Shown: positions 18,255-26,458 of the stretch, piece by piece
How the letters are laid out: each line of letters starts with the position of its first letter
Numbering within the stretch: position 1 is the stretch's first letter
From: Oscillatoriales cyanobacterium
GTDB taxonomy: Bacteria > Cyanobacteriota > Cyanobacteriia > Cyanobacteriales > Laspinemataceae
Assembly (NCBI GenBank): GCA_011390955.1
Contig: JAABRM010000028.1
Span: 1 to 64,000, forward strand
Reading direction: 5' to 3'
DNA length: 64,000 nucleotides
The notes under the pieces: generated by a model
Seen by the model: the letters and a program-made list of their open reading frames with translations, nothing else
Database searches by the model: none
What the model was told of the DNA's origin: nothing
Program-made: the position numbers and the translations under genes

Positions 18255-20213
18255 ATGACCAATGACACGATAAAATCCACCCCAATTTTCGATCAACCTG
18301 TAATCTTAGAACGTCGCCCCTTTTGGTCGAGTATTTTTGTCTGGACAATTATGGGCATGACGGTTTTTGGCGTGGCTTGGGCAGCTTGGGCGAAAATCGA
18401 CCAATCCGTCGCCAGTGCCGGAAAACTGGAACCCGCCGGCGGCGGTGTAGAAGTGAAAGCCCCCACTGGGGGCGTAGTCCGCGAGATTCATGTTAAAGGT
18501 GGCGATTTAGTCAAGCAAGGTGATTTGTTGATTACCTTTGACCCCACCGCCCCGGAAGCGGATGTTGAGTCCTTGCGGCAATTACGAGAATCCTTGATGC
18601 GAGAAAATCAGTTTTATCAGGCGGCCATGAATGGCAACCCGGTGCCCGGCGCTAGTGCCGAGTTGCAAGCACTGGTGAAGCTGCGATCGGATTTGCTCTC
18701 AGAAAATCAGTTCTTGGAAGCATCGGCGAATGGCGTTGCCAGTTTAGGCGGCAGTGGGGCTTTTGATGCCAACCAAGAACAACTCTTAAGAGCCAGCCGT
18801 TCAGAATATGATACTCGTGTGGCGGCGGCTGGGTTCCAAGTTCAAGAACTCCAAGCTCAACTGAGTCAAACGCAACAACAAATCCCCAGTGTCAGAAATC
18901 AATTAAATATTGCCAGGGAACAAGAAACCACCGCCCAAGCGAGTTTAGAAACCGCAAGGCGACAATTGCCTACGGTGCAGTCGCGACTAGAAACCGCACG
19001 GCGACAAATCCCTACGGCGCAAGCGCGAGTCGAAATTGCTCGTCGCCAAATCCCCACAGCGCAAGCGCGAGTCGAAAACGCTCGTCGCCAAATTCCTACC
19101 GCCAAAGCGCAATTGGAAACCGCGCAACAAGCATTGGCTCTCAATGAAGATATTCTCTCCCGCATTGACCCCTTAGTGGATCAAGGGGCATTGTCCAAAT
19201 TGCAGGCACAACGGCAAGAACAAGAAGTTTTAAATCAGGAAGCCCAAGTTTCCACGCGGGAAGCGGAACTGCTCTCGCGGCAAAACGAAATTTCCGCCCT
19301 AGAAGCCGAACTTTTAAATCGGCAAAATGAAGTCTCTGCCTTAGAAGCGGAAGTATTAAATCGGGAAAATGAAGTCTCTGCCTTAGAAACTGAGGTACTG
19401 AACCGCCAAAATGAGGTTTTGGCCAGACAAGCTGAACTGGACAGACGCCGGGAAGAGGTGGTTACTAGGGGCGCGGAACTGACTCGGCTGCAAAATGAGG
19501 TGCAACGTCTTGAGGCAGCGATCGGGCGGTCTGAGCAACAGTTGGAAAATACCCAATTTGCTTCTCAAAAAGATATTAGAACTAAAATTGCTGATAATCA
19601 AAAACGCATCTCTGATATTGACTCACAATTTAGCAAATCGCTCCTGGAAAATCAAAAGCGAATTTCTCAAATTGACGGTCAATTAGCCCGGGCGCAATTA
19701 GAACTGCAATATCAAGAATTACGCGCTCCCGTAGCTGGTGAAGTGTTTGATGTACAACCGAATGCTCCAGGTTTTGTGGTCAGAGAAACTGAACCCCTGT
19801 TAAGATTGGTTCGGGATGCTAAATTAGAAGCATCTGTACTGATTCAAAACCAGGATATTGCTTTAGTTTTAGATGCTTTACGGAAAAGTCAAGCGGAAGG
19901 GAAAAAAGGTGTACCTGTTGAGGTGATGGTTGAAGCATTTCCCGCCACAGAATTTGGTACAGTCAATGGCATTTTAACCAGCATTGGCTCTGATGTGTTG
20001 GAACCAGATCCCCAAAAAGGTCAGAATTTTTATGCGTTTCCGGCGACGATTGAACTGGATAGTGATAAATTTATTCTGGATAATGGGTTACAAGTTCGGT
20101 TGCATTCGGGGATGGCGGTACAAGCTAAAATTAAGATTGGCAAACGCACAGTTTTACAGTTATTTATTAGCCGTTTAACTAACCAAACCAGAGGCTTAGA
20201 AACCGTGAAGTAA
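18255..20213 (+). CDS. HlyD-family periplasmic adaptor of type I secretion
   Basis: The 652-residue protein is longer than ordinary HlyD proteins (about 480). Residues ~24-44 form one inner-membrane helix (FVWTIMGMTVFGVAWAAWAK). A biotinyl-lipoyl-like strand set follows at 55-95 (VEVKAPTGGVVREIHVKGGD). Residues ~170-470 are a very long coiled coil containing tandem units: ETARRQLPT/EIARRQIPT-type repeats at ~228-290 and LLNRQNEVSALEAE-type repeats at ~340-395. The second lipoyl half (YQELRAPVAGEVFDVQPNAP) and beta-barrel lie after 490. It should bridge the ABC exporter to a TolC-type channel. No TolC is adjacent; the TolC-family gene at 54584 is remote. The repeats suggest the hairpin length can vary. 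Confidence 0.92.
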   Translation: MTNDTIKSTPIFDQPVILERRPFWSSIFVWTIMGMTVFGVAWAAWAKIDQSVASAGKLEPAGGGVEVKAPTGGVVREIHVKGGDLVKQGDLLITFDPTAPEADVESLRQLRESLMRENQFYQAAMNGNPVPGASAELQALVKLRSDLLSENQFLEASANGVASLGGSGAFDANQEQLLRASRSEYDTRVAAAGFQVQELQAQLSQTQQQIPSVRNQLNIAREQETTAQASLETARRQLPTVQSRLETARRQIPTAQARVEIARRQIPTAQARVENARRQIPTAKAQLETAQQALALNEDILSRIDPLVDQGALSKLQAQRQEQEVLNQEAQVSTREAELLSRQNEISALEAELLNRQNEVSALEAEVLNRENEVSALETEVLNRQNEVLARQAELDRRREEVVTRGAELTRLQNEVQRLEAAIGRSEQQLENTQFASQKDIRTKIADNQKRISDIDSQFSKSLLENQKRISQIDGQLARAQLELQYQELRAPVAGEVFDVQPNAPGFVVRETEPLLRLVRDAKLEASVLIQNQDIALVLDALRKSQAEGKKGVPVEVMVEAFPATEFGTVNGILTSIGSDVLEPDPQKGQNFYAFPATIELDSDKFILDNGLQVRLHSGMAVQAKIKIGKRTVLQLFISRLTNQTRGLETVK

Positions 20214-20225
20214 ATGCCCAGAACT

Positions 20226-20612
20226 TAGAAACCGGGTTTCTTTAGACCATCTTTGCCACCAACCAACAAATCTTATAGAAACCGGGTTTCTTGTTTGCCG
20301 AAGTGGCCCCAACACCTGAAGCGCTTAGAAACCGGGTTTCCATGTAGGGGCCGGTGGGGTGGCAGACATTTCTCAGAGAAACCCGGTTTCTTGTCCCTGA
20401 GACCCCAGAAACCGGGTTTCTTGCGTTAACCTTTGCCACCAACCAAAAACTGTCAGAGAAACCCGGTTTCTTCGACAGCCGAAGTCAAGTGGCCTCAACA
20501 CCTGAAGCGGGGAGAAACCTGGGGCGGCTAGAAACCGGGTTTCTCTGGAGGGGCCGGTGGGGTGGCAGACATTTCTCAGAGAAACCCGGTTTCTTGTCCC
20601 TGGGGCGCAGAA
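20226..20612. repeat. Dense array of AGAAACCCGGTTTCT palindromes with duplicated ~200-bp unit
   Basis: Eight copies of the 15-mer or its reverse complement lie near 20227, 20277, 20326, 20376, 20407, 20456, 20530 and 20579, with irregular spacing of 30-75 bp. A larger unit containing GGGGCCGGTGGGGTGGCAGA and ATTTCTCAGAGAAACCCGG occurs twice (about 20326-20420 and 20529-20615). No ORF through it is credible. Confidence 0.9.
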
Positions 20613-20649
20613 ACCTTTAAAGTAAAAGAGAAAATCCGATGATAAAAAT

Positions 20650-21333
20650 ATGAGTAACGCAATCGAATCAGCCCAAGGAACTCCTAGCTTTATTTCCCCC
20701 GCATTACCCCCCAATTTTATGGCGGAAAATCCGCCCGTGGATGCTAAGATTAAATTGGGCATGATGGCTTCGGGAAGTGGCACTAATGTGGAGGCGATCG
20801 CATCTGCGATCGCTTCGGGAAAATTGAATGCTGAAATTTCGGTTATCATTTACAATAACCCTGGGGCAAAAGTAGTAGAAAGAGCAAAACGCTATGGAAT
20901 TCCGGCGATTTTACTCAACCACCGCGAGTACAAAAGTCGTCAAGATTTGGATGCTAAAATTGTGGAAACTTTCCGGGAATATGATGTGGAAATGGTGGTC
21001 ATGGCCGGTTGGATGCGAATTATTACCGAAGTGCTATTAGATGCTTTTCCCGACAAAGTAATTAATATTCACCCTAGTTTATTACCCAGTTTTCGCGGCG
21101 CTCATGGGGTAGAAGATGCCCTAAAAGCTGGGGTGAAAATTACTGGTTGTACGGTGCATATTGCTCGGTTGGAAGTAGACAATGGCCCGATTTTAATTCA
21201 AGCAGCGGTGCCTATTTTACCAGAGGATACTGCGGAAACTTTACACGCTCGGATTCAGATCCAAGAGCACCAAATTTTCCCCCAAGCGATCGCGATCGCT
21301 GCGGCAAAAATTAAGCAGGAATCACAGAAATAA
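20650..21333 (+). CDS. purN: Phosphoribosylglycinamide formyltransferase (GART)
   Basis: The 227-residue protein transfers a formyl group from 10-formyl-THF to GAR in de novo purine synthesis. An unusual ~35-residue N-terminal extension precedes the Rossmann core KLGMMASGSGTNVEAIASAI. The catalytic region is present: YNNPGAKVVERAKRYGIPA, GWMRIITEVLLDAFPDKVIN, IHPSLLPSFRGAHGVEDALK (active-site Asn/His motif) and GCTVHIARLEVDNGPILIQA (catalytic Asp). The DNA contains back-to-back GCGATCGC sites near 20795. It is convergent with the next gene. Confidence 0.95.
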   Translation: MSNAIESAQGTPSFISPALPPNFMAENPPVDAKIKLGMMASGSGTNVEAIASAIASGKLNAEISVIIYNNPGAKVVERAKRYGIPAILLNHREYKSRQDLDAKIVETFREYDVEMVVMAGWMRIITEVLLDAFPDKVINIHPSLLPSFRGAHGVEDALKAGVKITGCTVHIARLEVDNGPILIQAAVPILPEDTAETLHARIQIQEHQIFPQAIAIAAAKIKQESQK

Positions 21334-21379
21334 TCCGTAATAATTCCTTCGGCGGGTTTTGATATTCCATTTAATCTTG

Positions 21380-21979
21380 TTAATCTTGGTCAATCTGACC
21401 AAAGCGATTAAATTTCCAAAGGGAACTGGAAATCCAATTAGCGCTGGCATGAGCCACAATGGGCACTAATAAATTCCCGGTTAACAAAGCGCAGACCCCC
21501 AAAACTCCGCCGATGAATATTGCCCACAGCATATAAGGCCATTGTTCTCGACCACTGAGGTGTAAAACGCCGAAAAATACACTAGAAAACATCACCCCGA
21601 TCGCATTTAAGCCAAATGCGGGCAACATAATCCCCCGAAATAATAATTCTTCGCTCATGCCGGGGAGTAATCCTAACCAAATTAAATCCGGCCAAACTAA
21701 AGGTTTGAGGATTAATTCTAAATAGGTGTCTGCACTGCGGCGATATGCTGGCCATAGTCGATAGACGATCGCACTGGCTAGGGTAATTGCCAAGCCGACA
21801 CCAAAGCCAATTGGTAAGGCGATCGGGTTCCATGTAAGCGGGATTTGTTGTACAGAGCTAAAATAGAGCCATAGCTTCGCGATCGCCAGCAAAATCAGGG
21901 CGGTCACGGCGATCGCTACCAGAATCTGGGGTCGGGTGAGAGGTTCTATTCCTGGATTGTTGGGTTCTTGTTCTGACAC
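21380..21979 (-). CDS. CPBP-family intramembrane metalloprotease
   Basis: The 199-residue membrane protein has about five hydrophobic segments, starting with ILVAIAVTALILLAIAKLWL. The CPBP/Abi (Rce1-like) motifs are intact: EELLFRGIMLPAF (diacidic), FGVLHLSG (FxxxH) and LLVPIVAHASANW (HxxxN). Members cleave within membranes or act as immunity and regulatory factors; the substrate here is unknown. It stands alone, convergent with purN. Confidence 0.88.
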   Translation of the reverse strand: MSEQEPNNPGIEPLTRPQILVAIAVTALILLAIAKLWLYFSSVQQIPLTWNPIALPIGFGVGLAITLASAIVYRLWPAYRRSADTYLELILKPLVWPDLIWLGLLPGMSEELLFRGIMLPAFGLNAIGVMFSSVFFGVLHLSGREQWPYMLWAIFIGGVLGVCALLTGNLLVPIVAHASANWISSSLWKFNRFGQIDQD

Positions 21980-22077
21980 GGATATTTATCTTTTCTTTCA
22001 AAAATTGAGACTATCATCTGATACCAAATCCGCTTTTCCAGTAGGGGCGAGCAAGCGAATCGCCCCTACGATAATCC

Positions 22078-22485
22078 CCTAAAATGCTGATGGATTCCCG
22101 CATTCGCGGGAATGACATCTGACTCGAACGGGGGGTTTTGAGAACCGGATTTGGCATGATTCCTTGACCTCTATCCGATCTTACCCCTAAAATGCTGATG
22201 GATTCCCGCATTCGCGGGAATGACATCTGACTCGAACGGGGGTTTTGAGAACCGGATTTGGCATGATTCCTTGACCTCTATCCGATCTTACCCCTAAAAT
22301 GCTGATGGATTCCCGCATTCGCGGGAATGACATCTGACTCGAACGGGGGTTTTGAGAACCGGATTTGGCATGATTCCTTGACCTCTATCCGATCTTACCC
22401 CTAAAATGCTGATGGATTCCCGCATTCGCGGGAATGACATCTGACTCGAACGGGGGGTTTTGAGAACCGGATTTGGTATGATTCC
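22078..22485. repeat. Four tandem copies of a 107-108-bp repeat
   Basis: Copies begin near 22081, 22189, 22296 and 22403 and are almost identical. Each contains the hairpin GGATTCCCGC/GCGGGAATGACA, then CTGACTCGAACGGGG, GAGAACCGGATTTGGCATGA and CCTCTATCCGATCTTACC. The main differences are a run of five or six G and GGCATG/GGTATG. There are no unique spacers, so it is not CRISPR. An incomplete related hairpin (GTAGGGGCGAGCAAGC) lies just before, at 22040. Confidence 0.95.
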
Positions 22486-22525
22486 TGAACCTAGGGGTCA
22501 ACGGCGGTTGACCCCTAGGTTCAGG
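22484..22525. terminator. Perfect 19-bp hairpin at the end of the DUF3326 gene
   Basis: The arms 22484-22502 and 22507-22525 are fully complementary, with a GGCG loop. The stop codon of the minus-strand gene (22521-22523) lies inside the stem. There is no T-tract on either strand, so it is either an atypical terminator or a mobile palindrome. Confidence 0.55.
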
Positions 22526-23600
22526 GGGCAACGGATCCAAGGCAACGGATAGCAGAAATCTGGGGACGGAGAGCATCTGCACTAATTCCGGCGCGATGAG
22601 CCACTAAAACTCCCAAGGCTTCTAAATAAGAGTTGACTTGCACCGCAGGAATGCCAACATCTTCGGGTTTCACCTGCATCAGGGTGCTATTTTCGCCAAC
22701 GGCAATGATTTGCACTCCCCGATATTGGCTGAAACTTAAGACAGCACTGCCACCGGCAGCGGTGGCGGGAATTACTACCGCATCTACTTGGTCTGCCCAA
22801 ATATCTGCGGAGTTCGGCATACTGCTGTTTTGCCCCAGAATAAATTGAGGCGATCGACTCAACCCCGCTAATACACAAGGTAAGAAAGTATAACCTAATT
22901 CTTCCGCCGCCGCACGGGGGGATATTTCTGGATCGAGGGGCAGGGGTAAAAGGGCTGGGGCGTGAGCACAAGGGATTTTAAAGGTACGCACGACCTTATG
23001 ACTAATCACCGCTTCTGCACCGGCAATGGGATCGATGCCCGAACCGTGCCGATACTGTTGCAGGGCTTCCGAGTCAGCATCATCGGGAAACCTCGCCACA
23101 ACAGCGATCGCCTCTGCCCCAGCTTTGGTGATTAACCGTTCTGCCGCCCGCAATAAGCTTTCGGGATGGCCAATCGTCCCCCAACTTGCCCCCCCAGGAG
23201 TCCGGCGTAATTCCACATTTAAGGGCATATCTGTCACCACATAGTCGGTGAGATTTAGTCCTAAAGTGGCTTTGGTGGCATCTGCCGCTTGCAACTGCCG
23301 CCAACGGAGATCCGGTTCGATCGCCGCATCCAAAATCAGACCCACCCGGTTTTGATGTACGGGACGTAATCCCCAATTCATCGCCGCAAATTGATCCAGT
23401 CCATATCCTTCCACATAGAAGCTATTGGACATTGGCCAATATAACTGCGCCCCATTGAGCACATTGGGATGGGTAATCAGGCGATCGGCAATTTGCGCGA
23501 TCGCCCGTGCCACCGGCAATGCATCCCCCGCATAGCCACCAATTGCCGCCCCGACTCCCGTCGGTACGAGCAAAACAACTGTGTAAGGGCGCTGAATCAT
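22521..23600 (-). CDS. DUF3326 domain protein
   Basis: I recognise this 359-residue protein as the DUF3326 family, widely conserved in cyanobacteria but without established function. The N-terminus (VVLLVPTGVGAAIGGYAGDA) is Gly-rich and may bind a nucleotide or phosphate. LNLTDYVVTDMPLNVELR and GGASWGTIGHPESLLRAAER are distinctive, and the C-terminal part (DAVVIPATAAGGSAVLSFSQ) is again Gly/Ala-rich. There is no signal peptide or clear membrane helix, so it is cytoplasmic. It may be co-transcribed with the upstream small gene and ferredoxin, though a 230-bp repeat region separates them. Confidence 0.8.
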   Translation of the reverse strand: MIQRPYTVVLLVPTGVGAAIGGYAGDALPVARAIAQIADRLITHPNVLNGAQLYWPMSNSFYVEGYGLDQFAAMNWGLRPVHQNRVGLILDAAIEPDLRWRQLQAADATKATLGLNLTDYVVTDMPLNVELRRTPGGASWGTIGHPESLLRAAERLITKAGAEAIAVVARFPDDADSEALQQYRHGSGIDPIAGAEAVISHKVVRTFKIPCAHAPALLPLPLDPEISPRAAAEELGYTFLPCVLAGLSRSPQFILGQNSSMPNSADIWADQVDAVVIPATAAGGSAVLSFSQYRGVQIIAVGENSTLMQVKPEDVGIPAVQVNSYLEALGVLVAHRAGISADALRPQISAIRCLGSVAP

Positions 23601-23829
23601 AGTTATTCGTTATTGGTTGGTTGTTGCTGGTTGTTTGTTGCTGGTTGATGGTTGGTTGTTGCTGGTTGGTTGTTGCTGGTTGGTTGTTATTGGTTGATGG
23701 TTCATGGTTCATGGTTCATGGTTGATGATTGAATTTTCACTAACAACAAAGAACAAAGAACAACCAACAACCAACAACCATCAAACAACAAAGAACAAAG
23801 AACAACCAACAAACAACAACCAACAAACA
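23601..23829. repeat. Heptamer-type repeats GTTGCTG/TTGGTTG and their inverted arm
   Basis: 23608-23730 is built from TTGGTTGTTGCTGG-like units plus three copies of GGTTCAT. 23745-23828 carries the complementary ACAACCA and ACAAAGA units. The two arms can form a long hairpin. No gene is present. Confidence 0.85.
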
Positions 23830-24006
23830 TCAATTATCAACTGTCACCACTGCTTCTACCTGAACTTTTTGTTGTTCCTTGTCCACATTGGTTACAGCCC
23901 AACGCAAGGGTTTACCGCGTTTTTCCAGTTCCGCTTCAATTTCTTTTTGTAATTTTACGGGAGACGCTTGAAGGTCAATTTCTGCGGTAATAAAATGTGT
24001 GGTCAT
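23830..24006 (-). CDS. Small conserved cyanobacterial protein next to ferredoxin
   Basis: The 58-residue protein starts at ATG 24006 (MTTHFITAEIDLQASPVKLQ) and ends EAVVTVDN. It has an alternating beta-alpha-beta pattern: a strand, the helix KLQKEIEAELEKRGKPL, then the strands LRWAVTNVD and QKVQVEAVVTV. No Cys or motif suggests catalysis. It follows the ferredoxin gene by 71 bp on the same strand and may be co-transcribed. The longer frame through it (up to 24264) is out of phase with the ferredoxin gene and spurious. Confidence 0.7.
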   Translation of the reverse strand: MTTHFITAEIDLQASPVKLQKEIEAELEKRGKPLRWAVTNVDKEQQKVQVEAVVTVDN

Positions 24007-24077
24007 GGCGTTTCTGTTTCCTAAGTAAGTAATCTGTAATAAGCTAAATGGGGAAAATGAGGGAAATCCGAGGGAAA

Positions 24078-24398
24078 TTATTCCCGACCAAATTGGCGAT
24101 CGTAAACTTCGTCTTCTTTCTCGGTTTCGATCTTCAAATCCGAGCGAGGATAAGCCACGCAAAGTAAAACAAAGCCTTCTGCCTGTAATTCTGGACTCAC
24201 CCCCATGCCCTCGGATTGATCCACAGAGCCTTCCCCGATAATCTTGGCCGCACAAGTAGTGCAAACTCCTGAATTACATGAATTAGGCAAGTTGATTCCG
24301 GCGGCCTCAGCCGCTTCCATAATTTTTTGATCTTCTGCCACTTGCAAAGTGTGGGTTTGACCTTGATGTTTAATTTCAACGGTATAAGTTTTAGTCAT
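24078..24398 (-). CDS. [2Fe-2S] plant-type ferredoxin
   Basis: The 106-residue protein has the ferredoxin ligand pattern Cys41-x4-Cys46-x2-Cys49-x30-Cys80 (NSCNSGVCTTCAAK and VLLCVAYP). The beta-grasp N-terminus TYTVEIKHQGQTHTLQVAED is normal. The C-terminus is extended by an acidic tail (EKEDEVYDRQFGRE) that the main photosynthetic ferredoxin lacks, so this is probably a minor isoform serving a dedicated partner. Its neighbours are two hli genes upstream and a small protein downstream. Confidence 0.93.
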   Translation of the reverse strand: MTKTYTVEIKHQGQTHTLQVAEDQKIMEAAEAAGINLPNSCNSGVCTTCAAKIIGEGSVDQSEGMGVSPELQAEGFVLLCVAYPRSDLKIETEKEDEVYDRQFGRE

Positions 24399-24528
24399 AC
24401 TCCTAATTGGGGTAAATTCTGCTAACGATGAACATAGGACTTGCTTATTCTACCTTTTATGGGAAATTCTAGAATCATTAGATAGATATATGAAGATCGG
24501 ATTAAATGCAGCTTTCTCTGAAATACAA

Positions 24529-24565
24529 AGCTGGCTGGTGGTATCGTTTCTACCACCAGCCAGCT
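24529..24565 (-). terminator. Terminator of the hli gene pair
   Basis: A perfect 15-bp stem (24529-24543 and 24551-24565) with a 7-base loop is followed on the minus strand by TTTGTATTT. It lies 44 bases past the stop of the second hli gene and insulates it from the ferredoxin gene. Confidence 0.82.
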
Positions 24566-24608
24566 AAGGAATGGTTCTGATTTAAGAGTTAACCGAAGTT
24601 AAGAATTA

Positions 24609-24752
24609 TTACATCAGACCGAGTTGAGACAGAATGCCGTGGCCGGTCATATATTCGGTGGCCAGACCGATCGCGAAGCCCAGCATGGCTAAACGGCCAT
24701 TCCAAGTTTCGGCAAAGGCGGTAAATCCGAATTTAGTTTCTTTGGTTTCCAT
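24609..24752 (-). CDS. High-light-inducible protein (one-helix chlorophyll-binding), copy 2
   Basis: The 47-residue protein contains the chlorophyll a/b-binding signature ETWNGRLAMLGFAIGLATEY within one transmembrane helix. It is nearly identical to the upstream copy, differing mainly at YMTGH against LITGQ. Hli proteins (also called SCPs) bind chlorophyll and carotenoid, quench energy and help photosystem II assembly and chlorophyll recycling under light stress. It is too short for ordinary ORF cut-offs. The two copies are probably one transcript. Confidence 0.95.
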   Translation of the reverse strand: METKETKFGFTAFAETWNGRLAMLGFAIGLATEYMTGHGILSQLGLM

Positions 24753-24825
24753 GATTTAAGTTCTCCTGTTTACGCTCTCGATGGTCAGTGTTTCTTTGGT
24801 GGAAAGGTGGTTTCAGAAAAGGTAC

Positions 24826-24969
24826 TTACATCAGGCCAAGTTGAGACAAGATGCCTTGACCTGTGATCAGTTCTGTGGCCAGACCAATGGCAAAGCCAAG
24901 CATCGCCAAGCGACCATTCCAGGTTTCCGCGAACGCAGTAAATCCGAATTTAGTTTCTTTGGTTTCCAT
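24826..24969 (-). CDS. High-light-inducible protein, copy 1
   Basis: This 47-residue protein starts METKETKFGFTAFAETWNGR, with the ExxNGRxAMxGF motif intact, and ends GILSQLGLM exactly like the other copy. It lies 73 bp upstream of copy 2 on the same strand. The upstream region (24970-25100) should carry the light-responsive promoter; I see no specific regulatory motif. Confidence 0.95.
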   Translation of the reverse strand: METKETKFGFTAFAETWNGRLAMLGFAIGLATELITGQGILSQLGLM

Positions 24970-25291
24970 AGTTCAGAGAATTTCTTTTTTGTCAACCCAC
25001 TTACACATAAGTTAACGTAACTTTTCCAAGTTCGCAACATTTTTTTACAATTTTTGGGCAAATTGGTCGGAAATCTTGTCTATGAAAGGATTTCGACGCT
25101 TTAAACTGGGCGATAATTTTGCTACATTTATAACAGATTACCAATAATTTATACACAATAATTAAATATACATAGATATTATTTGCAAAATATCAAGACC
25201 AAAATAAACTTGAATAATCTAAAGACAGAGATAAAATTGAATCGGGTATTCTGGTGAGGGTGACATCCCTACATTCTTGGTTGATGCAATT

Positions 25292-25993
25292 ATGCTCTTA
25301 TTACAACTTTTGTTTCGGACTTTTTTGTATATTGTTAGTACGGTGGGCATTGTGGCGATCGCACTCTATACAAAATTTGTCGCTGAAGTGATTGGGGATG
25401 AAGTTGTTTATAAAATTCCGCTTTTGGGGGATTTACTCCTGAGTATCGAAATTATCGAAATTTTAAATATTTTAGTATTTGCCATTTTGGGACTGGGGTT
25501 TGGGGTAGCGACAATCTTATTACCCAGGGCTTTTGGCAATCGACTCAGTTATCTTCTGTTATTAACGTTAGTGCCGTTGATTTATAGCAGCAGTATATTT
25601 TTCAAGTATCAAACATGGGTGCAACAATTTTCGATTAATGAAAATATTTCTTATGAACAAGCCCAAAAAATGACTAATACATTTTTGCGAGAGCAAACGC
25701 AAAAAGAATCGGTATTTGGTTTTTATTTATATACCGCCAATTTTCCGATTATTCCCGCCAGAGAACAAGAAATGATCGAAGCCGCTGAGTTAATGAACAA
25801 TACTTATCAAAGAATTGCTTATATTTTTGCATATACTAACGAGCTACTTCAAAAGCAATTTTTTACTCCCACCCGCATCGATAGGTTATTTCAATGGCGA
25901 GGCTGGATTTTGAGAATATTTTACTTTTTGATTTCTATTTTTACGGCGATCGTCAACTTTAAAGCCGGGTTAAACACCGTTAGACGGAGCTAA
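25292..25993 (+). CDS. Integral membrane protein of unknown function
   Basis: The 233-residue protein (ATG 25292 chosen; a TTG five codons upstream is possible) has about four hydrophobic segments: LLLQLLFRTFLYIVSTVGIV at the start, EILNILVFAILGLGFGVATI (~55-75), LSYLLLLTLVPLIYSSSIFF (~85-105) and a final one at WILRIFYFLISIFTAIVNF. A soluble helical region (residues ~110-195) lies between the third and fourth. No family is recognised. It stands alone, divergent from the hli genes. Confidence 0.7.
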   Translation: MLLLQLLFRTFLYIVSTVGIVAIALYTKFVAEVIGDEVVYKIPLLGDLLLSIEIIEILNILVFAILGLGFGVATILLPRAFGNRLSYLLLLTLVPLIYSSSIFFKYQTWVQQFSINENISYEQAQKMTNTFLREQTQKESVFGFYLYTANFPIIPAREQEMIEAAELMNNTYQRIAYIFAYTNELLQKQFFTPTRIDRLFQWRGWILRIFYFLISIFTAIVNFKAGLNTVRRS

Positions 25994-26458
25994 TCTATGT
26001 TTAGGTAATATTTCCGGTAGTAGTTCAGTTAAGAAATGCGATCGCCATCAAAGATGGAAATAGATGAAAATAGGTAAAAATCTTATGGTTCCATAATTTT
26101 TAGAGTAAAGGCGATCGCGAATTCGGGGACTTTGACAACTTCCATCGGCAAATTCGATCGGATCCGTTAGACTATTCCGATCCAGGTCAACATAAAGGTG
26201 TTATAAAGAAGTAGGATGAAGCTACTGGCGATCGAGAAGGAAAAATATTTTAGCGGGGCTAATGTGGCAGGTTAGCGGGCCGCATTGGGGCCAAAGTAAT
26301 CCGTAAAAACTTGGAGAATATCCCTCAAACCGCAAATGGATCGATAGTAATCAATGATTTTTTCGTGGCATTTTCCGGTCTATAGGGCAATATATCTCTA
26401 AATATGCGATCGGGAAGTTCAATGCACTCAAGAAAAAACTTACTCACCACTTTCAGTT
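25994..26458. other. Intergenic region upstream of the GT4 gene
   Basis: These 465 bases hold two HIP1 octamers (around 26039 and 26112) and a short direct repeat (GGAAATAGATG/GAAAATAGGTA near 26055-26075). No ORF, RNA or terminator is evident; the GT4 promoter is presumably in the last 100 bases. Confidence 0.4.

Noticed and set aside
20226-20612. Array of 15-bp repeats that might be CRISPR-like
   Set aside because: Spacing is irregular, orientation alternates and the intervening DNA is itself duplicated.
22078-22485. Regular repeats that might be a CRISPR array
   Set aside because: The whole 107-bp unit is repeated without unique spacers, and no cas gene is in the window.
23830-24264. 144-codon minus-strand frame overlapping ferredoxin
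   Set aside because: Its first half is an out-of-frame reading of the ferredoxin gene; only the last 58 codons form a plausible gene.
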